Origin: SKVJ01 sp964578745
GTDB lineage: Bacteria; Chloroflexota; Dehalococcoidia; GIF9; AB-539-J10
Assembly (NCBI GenBank): GCA_964578745.1
Contig: CAZODZ010000004.1
Location: forward strand, 1 to 57,832
Reading direction: 5' to 3'
DNA: 57,832 nt
The position numbers and the translations under genes are program-made. Under the pieces are notes generated by a model, which had not been told where the DNA came from, did not search any database, and saw only the letters and a list, made by a program, of their open reading frames with translations. Positions 36,772 through 44,419 of this stretch are shown here, in pieces; the stretch's first letter is position 1; each line of letters starts with the position of its first letter.

Positions 36772-37263
36772 TCACCGCCTCCCGCCGACATCCCTCCACC
36801 CTGCCATCTTCAGAAGGCCACCCTCCGATATGAGATAGCGGAGCTCCAGCTTCAATCTCAATCGTGAGTTCCACACAGCCTTTTCACCGCGCTCTTCGAT
36901 AAGTTCCCGTGTCCACTCGCGCACAACATCCTTCTCCTGCTCTGTCAGGCCCAGAGGTTCGATGTTGCCAAGATACGCAAGAGGGCCCGCTGATGAATCA
37001 GGAAAGGGCAGCCCCCTGTCGGCAGCATCAAGCGTCTTCGCAAATTGCTCACTCAGAATACCACCATGCCCTGAGGCATCCCGTCGCAGTTGCTCACGAT
37101 GTTCAGGATCACGCGGCATCCCGGCAACCGGAACCGCCCTCCCTGGAGAGGATTTGCCCACCATTGACATTCGGTTCAACAGGCGACTGATACCCTCTCT
37201 GAATCTCACGACTCGGGCTCCTTCCACCGCCGACATCACTACGTCAGCGCACGGCGCACACAT
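36772..37263 (-). CDS. Uncharacterised protein, 163 residues
   Basis: Not recognised. From the ATG at 37263 it begins with a CxxC (MCAPCADVV), then a basic region (RVVRFREGISRLLNRM) and an acidic helical C terminus (LTEQEKDVVREW, ELIEERGEKAVW). The upper part of the open frame runs into the decayed response regulator on the other strand and is unlikely to be coding. It precedes the charged protein and the nitroreductase on the same strand. The function is unknown. Confidence 0.5.
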   Translation of the reverse strand: MCAPCADVVMSAVEGARVVRFREGISRLLNRMSMVGKSSPGRAVPVAGMPRDPEHREQLRRDASGHGGILSEQFAKTLDAADRGLPFPDSSAGPLAYLGNIEPLGLTEQEKDVVREWTRELIEERGEKAVWNSRLRLKLELRYLISEGGLLKMAGWRDVGGRR

Positions 37264-37318
37264 TGCTCGAAATTCTACCACAGGGAGATTCCGACCATTT
37301 CGTGCTGTACGCAGCAGC

Positions 37319-37840
37319 GGCATGGACGGCCTGAAAGTATGCAAGCAACTGAGGAAGTCGTCCAACATCCCGATCATCATGATTGATTAAGGCCAGGGAT
37401 GAAGAGGCCAGCGGCGTTATCGGTCTGGAGATAGGCGCCGACGATCATGTGACCAAACCATTCAGTCCACGCGAGGTCGTCGCCAGGGTGAAGGCCATTC
37501 TGCGCAGAAGAGACACCTCGACCACCGACATACGTCCGCTCTCCATCAACAGCCTCACACTTGACGTGGCTAGGCACACCGTTACGTACAGAGGGAAACC
37601 GCTGCCTTTGACCTCCCGCGAATTCGCAATCGTCGAGTACCTTGCCTGCAACCCCGAGAGGGTGGTCTATTCCCGTACCCAGTTACTGGACCACGTTTTT
37701 CGGCATCGATTTTGAGGGCTATGAGCGCACAATCGATGCGCATATCAAGAAAACATAAGGCAGAAGATTATGGAGGTGAGCGGCGAATCATCTACGCCTC
37801 TCGCCACTGTACGCGGTGTCGGCTACAAGCTGGAGTCTGG
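37319..37840 (+). pseudogene. Decayed OmpR-type response regulator
   Basis: Pieces of a two-component response regulator can be read in three frames. The segment GMDGLKVCKQLRKSSNIPIIM ends at a stop near 37390; the next frame continues with ARDEEAS, GADDHVTKPFSPREVVARV and the winged-helix part LPLTSREFAIVEYL up to RTQLLDHV; a further shift gives DFEGYERTIDAHIK, and another gives TVRGVGYKLE. At least three frameshifts are needed. The receiver N terminus, including the phosphoacceptor Asp, is missing. No functional product is possible. Confidence 0.85.
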
Positions 37841-37842
37841 AG

Positions 37843-37995
37843 ATGCTCAGCCTCAGGCTGAGGCTCAGTCTTGTGTTCGTGCCGGTAGCATTGGTTGCGA
37901 TTCTCATTGTCGCATTGCTCGTGCACAACACTGTCCGTTCTGATTTCCACATCTACTGCGCAAACCTGTGCGAGATGGCGCATCGAAGCCGTTGA
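37843..37995 (+). pseudogene. N-terminal remnant of a sensor histidine kinase
   Basis: An ATG at the expected position just after the regulator opens a 50-residue frame. It begins LSLRLRLSLVFVPVALVAIL, the first transmembrane helix of a HAMP-type sensor kinase, and ends in TGA. The sensor, HAMP and kinase domains are absent, as the next sequence is a different broken gene. Confidence 0.7.
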
Positions 37996-38693
37996 CCCGC
38001 GCATCAACGTCACTCACGTGGGAGCCATCCTGACACAGGAACTCGAGGGCAACGAAGAGGCACGCAGGCTGCTCGACCAGTTGCTGGCGAATGCGGATGT
38101 GTACGCGGGGATGCGCATCCCTCCCCGATTGTTCGAACGAGCACCGAACCTCAAGTGGGTGCGGTAACGCAGGCCGGTTCGGCAAGCGGATTGCACGCGT
38201 CGCCAAAGCGTTTGACATGTGGGTCATTGCCACACGAAGGACCGCGTCGAAACCTGCGAGGTCGTGCTGGGCTGACCTCATCCTGCCGGTAGACAATCTT
38301 AACCGTCTGCTCGCTGAGAGCGACTTTGTCATCGCAGCCGTGCCGCTGACTCCCGGGACATACCACTTCGTGGGTCGACGCCAGTTCAAGCAAATGAAAC
38401 GGGAGGCATTCTTTGTAAACGTCGCGCCCGGTCCCGTCGTGGATGAGCAGGCGCTCGCGGACGCGCTGACCGAGGGTACAATTGCAGCAGCGGCACTCGA
38501 CGTCTTCGAGATAGAACCACTAACACAGGACAGTCCGCTGTGGGCAATCCCCAACCTCATCTACAGTCCGCACATCGCCGGTTACATAGAGACCTACGCC
38601 GACATGGTGCAGGACCTGTTCATTCGAAATCTTGAGCGCTACGTGCGCGGGGAGAAGCCCGCCGGCGTCATCAACAAGAAGAGAGACTACTGA
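37987..38693 (+). pseudogene. Broken D-isomer 2-hydroxyacid dehydrogenase
   Basis: The N-terminal part reads INVTHVGAILTQELEG and ends APNLKWVR at a stop near 38167. In another frame, the sequence resumes inside the NAD-binding domain (GRFGKRIARVAKAF) and runs to a normal C terminus with NVAPGPVVDEQALADAL and the catalytic His of YSPHIAGY. About 75-80 residues, including the middle of the catalytic domain and the GxGxxG loop, are deleted and the halves are out of frame. The 3' part alone (about 38180-38693) is open but lacks a proper start. Confidence 0.82.
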
Positions 38694-39328
38694 AGCTCTG
38701 GGACCGTCCACTGTGGATGACCGCCGGGGAAGCTGGTTCCTCTTGTCTGCCTCTCCCCTTCTTAATTGCATCGTCGCCGAAGTCATTCCCGACAGGAGCT
38801 ACGGCAACGCCCTGCCATCCGGCTTCCACACATCCTCGCGGACTGCATATACGGCCACGGTCACCACTCCTGGCACATGGCAATGCCTGTGTCCGTCACA
38901 GGAGACAACTGGCTGGAGAACCCGAGTCTGCAGCCATGACCGCTCCAGTGGTGGCGTAGAGCCACAGCGGTGACAGCTCCCGAGCGCCCTCATGATGCCA
39001 TCAGCGTTCACCGGAGCCTTTCCTGTGCCAGCCGAGCCACGGATCACATTCAGAATACTGCCTGCGCACCAGGCCGCAGCCATACGCTTCTGAGGTTTGC
39101 TCAACAAGGCAGACAGCCTCAAACGATGGTGCGAATTGCGCGACTGGATAGAGACGAGAAAGCCGGGACCGGTCAGGCCACGGGCATATGCGGACTACAG
39201 CCCGTCGAGGATACCACCGTCTCTCAGGCGCAACAGACTGCTGGTGCAGACAAGCCCGACGTCACACGTTTGACAGTGTACAGGACATCGCAGTAGAGTG
39301 ACGACTACAAAGGAGGTGTTCAGTAGAC
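38694..39328 (+). other. Intergenic region, 635 bp
   Basis: No supported gene. A promoter for the tandem membrane-protein genes is found at the end (listed separately). The rest may be further relic sequence beyond the broken dehydrogenase, but no family is recognisable. Confidence 0.45.
39270..39299 (+). promoter_or_regulatory. Promoter of the tandem membrane-protein genes
   Basis: TTGACA and TAGAGT are separated by 18 bp, 30 bp before the first ATG. An AAAGGAGG ribosome binding site follows. Confidence 0.6.
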
Positions 39329-39676
39329 ATGCGCACATGGAAGCCAGCCGCAGCCGGAGTGCTGGAACTCATTGCAGGCAGCTTCCAAATTGTCGGAGGA
39401 GCAGCGCTCATCCTCTTCAGTGGAGCAGTCGCCGCAGGGTTGCCGTTCTGCTGGCCGAACAGGATGGGGCCGGAGCTGCCGGTCCCGCTGATAGCCGGAG
39501 TCGGGCTCCCCATGGTGCTTCTGGGTATTGTCGCGATTGTGGGAGGCATCGTTGCGCTGAAGCGCCGCGCATGGGGCCTTGCTCTCGCGGGAGGCATTTG
39601 CGCCCTGTTCCCACCGTATACGTTGCTGGGCATTGTGGCTATTGTGTTTGTTGCACTATCAAAGGATGAGTTTTGA
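39329..39676 (+). CDS. Four-helix membrane protein, paralogue 1 of 3
   Basis: A 115-residue integral membrane protein with four hydrophobic segments. It shares with its two neighbours the start WKPAAAGVLEL and the pattern near the end, ALKRRAWGLALAGGICAL, then PP, LGIVAIVFVALS and DEF. This resembles small DUF4064-type membrane proteins, but the family is not certain. AAAGGAGG is 12 bases upstream of the ATG. The function is unknown. Confidence 0.72.
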   Translation: MRTWKPAAAGVLELIAGSFQIVGGAALILFSGAVAAGLPFCWPNRMGPELPVPLIAGVGLPMVLLGIVAIVGGIVALKRRAWGLALAGGICALFPPYTLLGIVAIVFVALSKDEF

Positions 39677-39710
39677 ACGCTGAACGACGATTGCGGGGGA
39701 TAGAGCCATA

Positions 39711-40079
39711 ATGGAGAACCACGCGAAAAAGACCTGGAAATCCACTACCGCCGGTGTGCTGAGCATAGTCGCAGGTTCTCTCACGATCGGCCTTGGTCTG
39801 CTTGTTGCACTGTCCGGCAGCATACTGTCGGGCATCTTGGCCGCGGTCGAAGTGCCCAGAATCGCGTTCCTCATCCCCTTGCCGGTGTTTGGCATCCTGG
39901 CTGCACCACTTGTTGTCCTCGGAACCATAGCCATCATCGGCGGAGTACAGGCGATAAAGCGCACATCATGGCCGCTGGCGCTTGCGGGCGCAATATGCGC
40001 TCTGGTGCCGCCACCGGTAGGCATCCTCGGCGTGCTTGCAATCGTGTTCGTCGTTCTGGGCAGAGATGAGTTCGCTTAG
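39711..40079 (+). CDS. Four-helix membrane protein, paralogue 2 of 3
   Basis: 122 residues with four hydrophobic segments, clearly paralogous to the previous gene: TWKSTTAGVLSIVAGS at the start and AIKRTSWPLALAGAICALV, LGVLAIVFVVLGRDEFA at the end. It begins 34 bp after the previous stop and so is in the same operon. The unknown function is presumably shared, with the divergent second helix and loop giving specificity. Confidence 0.72.
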   Translation: MENHAKKTWKSTTAGVLSIVAGSLTIGLGLLVALSGSILSGILAAVEVPRIAFLIPLPVFGILAAPLVVLGTIAIIGGVQAIKRTSWPLALAGAICALVPPPVGILGVLAIVFVVLGRDEFA

Positions 40080-40109
40080 ACTGTGTGCTGCATTGCTGGA
40101 GGTAGGTTG

Positions 40110-40535
40110 ATGGAGAAGACTTGGAAACCTGTCGCCGCCGGTATCCTCTCAATAGTAGGTGGTGCGTTTAACATCCTGGTTTCGATGGCTGTGGCCTTGT
40201 TCGTGCCCATTACGGCCCGGATGGAGACGGCCGTTACCTCGGCTGGATTCATCGGCGCTCTCTTTCTCGGCACGGGTGTCGTTGCACTCATCGGGGGCAT
40301 AAGCGCCATCCGCCGAAAGCGCTGGGGGCTGTCTCTTGCAGGTGCCATTTGCGCGATCACGCCCCCTTCCTCTCCTCTCGGGATCCTCAGCACGGTGTTC
40401 GTAGCAATGTCGCGCGACGAATTCGAGGGCTCTGGGGAGCCAGGTGTGCAGACAGGCGGGGCCGGAGAGGGAAGCCATGCGCCGCCATGCAAACCAGACT
40501 TGAGCATACCCAGCGAGGGCGAGCGCAACGCCTGA
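40110..40535 (+). CDS. Four-helix membrane protein, paralogue 3 of 3, with tail
   Basis: A third paralogue of 141 residues: TWKPVAAGILSIVGG at the start, AIRRKRWGLSLAGAICAI and LGILSTVFVAMSRDEF in the last helices. Unlike the other two it has a 38-residue hydrophilic, Gly/Pro/Ser-rich tail. The ATG was placed after GGAGG; a longer frame from 40083 exists. It begins 30 bp after the previous gene. Confidence 0.72.
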   Translation: MEKTWKPVAAGILSIVGGAFNILVSMAVALFVPITARMETAVTSAGFIGALFLGTGVVALIGGISAIRRKRWGLSLAGAICAITPPSSPLGILSTVFVAMSRDEFEGSGEPGVQTGGAGEGSHAPPCKPDLSIPSEGERNA

Positions 40536-41102
40536 GCACAGCACCTGCTGTGCAAGACAATCCGGCAGCAACTACCAGAGATACCACGCGGGCTCACCAG
40601 TGCGTCGGGTACGATGGCATGGGAAACGATCAGCTCGCATCCTGCCAGTGCAAGCCGATACCATGCATGAGATGAACCGGTCACACGGCGAGCAGCGAGG
40701 CAGGAAGACCGGATGAAACACCTGCCACGACTCCGGGCATCACGCGCACGGCCGTCCAGGGGGTCCGACCGCCTTCCAGAAACACGGAGCGCATCAGCAG
40801 CAGCCACGCTGCCTGTCGCCATGGTAGAAGACAACCGCGGGGATGTTATCGAAGACATCGACAAGGTACCGCTGAGGGACCACAGGTCAGGCGGGCCAGC
40901 TCACGTGCGCGATACACGCGCGCCAAGCAGCCCCTCTCACAGGCTGGCGCGACCGTGGTAGCGCCGGTGATGCACATACGCGTCCAAACCAGTCCCCGCC
41001 ACCCTGGGGAAACAGCCTGCGGCAAAGGTCGCGGCTCTCGCGCCGGAGCCGACATCTGTGCCCTCACCACTCTCCCCCCACACCATCACACATCCGGTCG
41101 GC
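40536..41102 (+). other. Intergenic region, 567 bp
   Basis: This lies between the convergently transcribed tandem genes and MarR. No gene, repeat or RNA was recognised; several short open frames overlap one another without ribosome binding sites. Confidence 0.4.
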
Positions 41103-41597
41103 TCAGTCGTTTGCAGTCGGGAACGGCGGTCTGTTGCGAACACGTCGGTCTTTCAGTGCTCTATCGCGCAGCTTGATCAGCGTCCGCATCAATTGACCTC
41201 TTTCACTGTCCTCAAGCGAGGAAAGTATCTGCTTGACAGACTCTCGTTTGAATGTCATGTCGCAGATGTGCCGTCCTTTGTCCGTGAGCACAATTGCCAC
41301 AGCGTTCTTCCGCTCAGGGTCAGGCTCACGGCGCAGCAGCCCGTCGCGTTCCATCCTGGAGAGCAACCCTGAAATCGAGTGCGGTTCACGCACCAGCCAC
41401 CGTGCAATCTCGGCCGGCCGCGCCCGACCTCCGAGCGTGTGAATAACGAACATCACGCCCGACTGTACGGTTGACACACCGTACTGCTCGAGTTCAAGTT
41501 CCCTCGCCTTGAAGATGGCATTCCGTGTCTGCTCCAACAGCAGCCACAGGGCCTGATCCCTGTCATCGCAACGGTACGTCTTCTTGGGAATGGACAT
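41103..41597 (-). CDS. MarR family transcriptional regulator
   Basis: A 164-residue winged-helix regulator. The DNA-binding part reads ARPAEIARWLVREPHSISGLLSRMERDGLL followed by the wing (RREPDPERKNAVAIVLTDKG), flanked by the dimer helices. The segment WLVREPHSISGLLSRMERDGL is close to that of the second MarR in the window (49823). The start codon follows a run of ten G, used as the Shine-Dalgarno sequence. The target gene is unknown; it lies 137 bp downstream of the YkgJ-type gene and may share its transcript. Confidence 0.88.
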   Translation of the reverse strand: MSIPKKTYRCDDRDQALWLLLEQTRNAIFKARELELEQYGVSTVQSGVMFVIHTLGGRARPAEIARWLVREPHSISGLLSRMERDGLLRREPDPERKNAVAIVLTDKGRHICDMTFKRESVKQILSSLEDSERGQLMRTLIKLRDRALKDRRVRNRPPFPTAND

Positions 41598-41600
41598 GTT

Positions 41601-41610
41601 CCCCCCCCCC
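41601..41610 (-). repeat. G10 homopolymer in the MarR ribosome binding site
   Basis: Ten consecutive G on the coding strand end three bases before the ATG of the MarR gene. Slippage here could change the ribosome-binding spacing. Confidence 0.8.
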
Positions 41611-41734
41611 GATACAAAAGGATACACCCCATCACGGGCAACAGAAGGTCCCCGCGAACACGGGGCGCTGGTCGCATTCTAGCAGAGGCGCTTCGCCTGT
41701 TCCAACATAAAGGATGGTCGTCTACGACTATTGC

Positions 41735-42274
41735 TCAACGGGTCATCTCACGTATCATCTGTCTTACACGCGCAACAGCATCAGGTTCGCCCACAAACCT
41801 GCCCGCGTCATCAACGGTTACATTCCAGAAACGTCTCAACCCTTCGACACACGCGGGCTTGTACGGCCCCGCTGCCCACTCCCGGCAGGATTCCGGCCTC
41901 ACAGTGTAAACGCTGCACAGTGCAAACCGTTCGTCTGGCTGCCTTTCCAGAAACACACAGGCTCCATTCTCGTGCCGAATCAGATAGCTCCTCGGATCGG
42001 GCCACCTCGGTTCACAATATCGACCAACCCAGTCGTACAGGTCCATCCCCATGTACGTTGCCAGCCTGCACGCCTCCGCCCTGCTTATTCGCACGTGGTA
42101 GATGCCGCAGCACACGCCGCATCTGATACACGGCAGGTCAAGTGCTTCAGGGGCTGCGTCAATCAGCCTGTCCGGTACAGAACCCGTGTCCCGTTCAGGA
42201 ATATCAGCCACCTGGCCGCGCGCCTCACTCATTTCGCGTTCGTTCGCCTCCTCAGACTTTCCAGTGAGCGACAT
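41735..42274 (-). CDS. YkgJ-type Fe-S/zinc cysteine cluster protein
   Basis: A 179-residue protein of the YkgJ/UPF0153 family. It has CIRCGVCC near residue 50 and a later CSVYTVRPESCREW, the family pattern CxxCxxCC ... C ... RPxxCxxW that binds a metal or iron-sulfur cluster. The family's exact role is not established. The ribosome binding site is not clear, so the start is tentative (GTG 42298 is an alternative). It lies upstream of MarR. Confidence 0.78.
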   Translation of the reverse strand: MSLTGKSEEANEREMSEARGQVADIPERDTGSVPDRLIDAAPEALDLPCIRCGVCCGIYHVRISRAEACRLATYMGMDLYDWVGRYCEPRWPDPRSYLIRHENGACVFLERQPDERFALCSVYTVRPESCREWAAGPYKPACVEGLRRFWNVTVDDAGRFVGEPDAVARVRQMIREMTR

Positions 42275-42697
42275 AGTATAGCGCCAGCCGGATCGCACTC
42301 ACAGGGGAAACCCTTGTATCCCCCAGGCTGCGCGAGGAGGAGCAGGATGGAATATGCAGAGGGGCTCAGCCACGGCTGGCACAGCACAGGCAGCAAAGGA
42401 CTCCGGGGCGACAGTCAAGGTTAGAACCTGCATGACTTCCAGACAACCCCCATCAAGACAGACCAGCCACTGGCCGGCATCGCCCACCGGAGGATTCCTG
42501 GATTGTGGGCCTGGTTGTCTCGCGCCATACAATGGCATCTTGTTTCAGGCCAGGTCGAAACAGAAGCTGCCCCTCACCTCAGGTTGGCACCGATCAGAGC
42601 CAGAAGCACATGGATACCGGTTTGGCATCCTTGACCACACATACGTGACCACCTAGAATACCGCTCGCGCGTCTCTACGCGGAAGGCCGCCTCGCTC
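42275..42697 (+). other. Divergent intergenic region, 423 bp
   Basis: This separates the YkgJ-type gene from the CoA-transferase-like pair. No gene or regulatory motif was recognised with confidence. Confidence 0.4.
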
Positions 42698-43600
42698 ATG
42701 GCAGAACCAGACATCAAGCTCACAACGCTCGCGGATGCGGCCCGCCTTATCCCCGATGGGGCACGAGTGCACTTCGGTGGGATGGCGGTACACAACCACC
42801 CCATGGCATTTGTCTACGAGCTGTTGCGACAGGGGACACGGGGCTTGACGGTCGTCAGTCACGTCAGCGCCAGCGACGTTGACATTCTCATAGGCGCGGA
42901 GCGCGTCCGGCGGCTTGAGTTCTCCTACGTGGGGCTCGAAGAATTCGGCACAGCTCCATGCTTCCGTCGCGCCGTACAGAACGGCCGCCTCGAACTATCC
43001 GAATACAGCGAGCCCGTGGCATTTGAGCGCTTTGCATGCAGTGCCCGCGGGATGCCCTTCTTCACCACTCGGGAGATGGTTGGAACCGATCTGCCATCAG
43101 TGAATCCGGACATAAAAGAGATTGACGACCCGTTCGGCAGCGGGAAATACCATGCAGTCTCGGCAGCGGAACCGGAATGGGTCATCATCCACGCTATTGC
43201 CGGTGACCGGTACGGTAACGTGTTGTTCTTCCCATACAGGCAACTTCCCGAAGACCTGGACCTCACTGCATCGCGCGGCACGCGTAACCTCATAGTGACC
43301 GTCGAGCGCATTGTATCGCACGAAAGGGTTCGACAATTGCCCTACCTGAACCTCATCCCCCGCTTCCGGACAACCGCAATCGTCGAGGTGCCCTATGGGG
43401 CACATCCGTTCTCGTGCCTGCATGTGTACGAGCAGGACAGGGACCATCTGGCCCTGTACGCCAGGATCGGAAGGGATCCTGCCGAGTTTGAGCGGTACCT
43501 GGAACGATACGTTTACGGAGTGCAGCGGCACAACGAGTATCTCGAACTGATCGGCGCGGCGAAGCTCGCCTCGCTACGACAGGTGGGAGTCAGCATATGA
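42698..43600 (+). CDS. CoA-transferase family I protein, subunit A (GctA/IpdA-like)
   Basis: A 300-residue alpha-type subunit of the family I CoA-transferase fold, resembling glutaconate CoA-transferase A and the steroid ring hydrolase IpdA. Typical are the start LIPDGARVHFGGM and the FSYVGLEEFGTAP strand, followed by FRRAVQNGRLEL. The last codon region overlaps the ATG of the next gene (ATGA), so A and B are made as a pair. The substrate is unknown. Confidence 0.83.
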   Translation: MAEPDIKLTTLADAARLIPDGARVHFGGMAVHNHPMAFVYELLRQGTRGLTVVSHVSASDVDILIGAERVRRLEFSYVGLEEFGTAPCFRRAVQNGRLELSEYSEPVAFERFACSARGMPFFTTREMVGTDLPSVNPDIKEIDDPFGSGKYHAVSAAEPEWVIIHAIAGDRYGNVLFFPYRQLPEDLDLTASRGTRNLIVTVERIVSHERVRQLPYLNLIPRFRTTAIVEVPYGAHPFSCLHVYEQDRDHLALYARIGRDPAEFERYLERYVYGVQRHNEYLELIGAAKLASLRQVGVSI

Positions 43601-44415
43601 GCGCCACGACAGCCACAGTCTATGAGATCATGGCCGGCGTGATAGCGCGTGAACTGAGGGACTACGAACTGTGGTTCCTGGGAATGTCCACGGGGCCCGA
43701 GACGATACTCATGCTCACACGGGTACCGATAGCTGCGATGGCGCTGGCCCAGCGAACTCACGCGCCCAATTCATGGATGCTCGTTGCGGGGTGGATCATG
43801 AACCCCGATGTGAACAAGGCGCCTACGAGCATGGAGAGCGAGTTCGGAACGACGCTTGGCGAGTGGCCGACAGAGGCATACAACAACAGCCTCACCATGT
43901 CCTATGTCGCAGCCCGGCACGAGATTGATGTCGGCTTCGGCTCGGCAGCCCAGGTGGACAAGTACGGCAACTGTAACACTGTGGTCATCGGCCAGTACGC
44001 AAGACCGAAGGTGCGCCTCGTCGGTCCAATCAACCAGCCAGGCCACTTCTCTCTGTTCGGCAGAGAGATAATCATCATTCCTCACGAACGGCGCAATTTC
44101 GTCGACAGGGTCGACTTCATTTCGGGAGCCGGCTACCTCAGCGGTCCGGGGGAGAGAGAGAAGAAGGGCCTTCACCGGGGAGGGCCCGTGATGATACTCA
44201 CGGACAAGGCGGTCTTCCGGTTCGCGAAGGATACCAGGCTTGCCACGCTTGCATCGGTCCATCCCGGCTGCACCGTCGAGGAGGTAGTCGCCAACACCGG
44301 CTTTACCCACCAGTATGTGCCACCAAGCGTGCCCGAAACTGAGCCTCCAACAGCCGGGGAGCTGAGGCTGCTGCGGGAAGAGATCGACCCGGCAGGCGCG
44401 ATGTTGCCCCGCTGA
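43597..44415 (+). CDS. CoA-transferase family I protein, subunit B (GctB/IpdB-like)
   Basis: A 272-residue beta-type subunit. GSAAQVDKYGNCNTVVIG and FVDRVDFISGAGYLSGPG align with GctB segments. At the position of the GctB catalytic Glu (VESG) the sequence appears to be VAGW, so the covalent-CoA glutamate looks missing, as in IpdB, whose complex is a hydrolase and not a transferase. A separate ESEFG a few residues on makes this alignment not fully certain. It ends 4 bp from the next convergent gene. Confidence 0.82.
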   Translation: MSATTATVYEIMAGVIARELRDYELWFLGMSTGPETILMLTRVPIAAMALAQRTHAPNSWMLVAGWIMNPDVNKAPTSMESEFGTTLGEWPTEAYNNSLTMSYVAARHEIDVGFGSAAQVDKYGNCNTVVIGQYARPKVRLVGPINQPGHFSLFGREIIIIPHERRNFVDRVDFISGAGYLSGPGEREKKGLHRGGPVMILTDKAVFRFAKDTRLATLASVHPGCTVEEVVANTGFTHQYVPPSVPETEPPTAGELRLLREEIDPAGAMLPR

Positions 44416-44419
44416 GACC

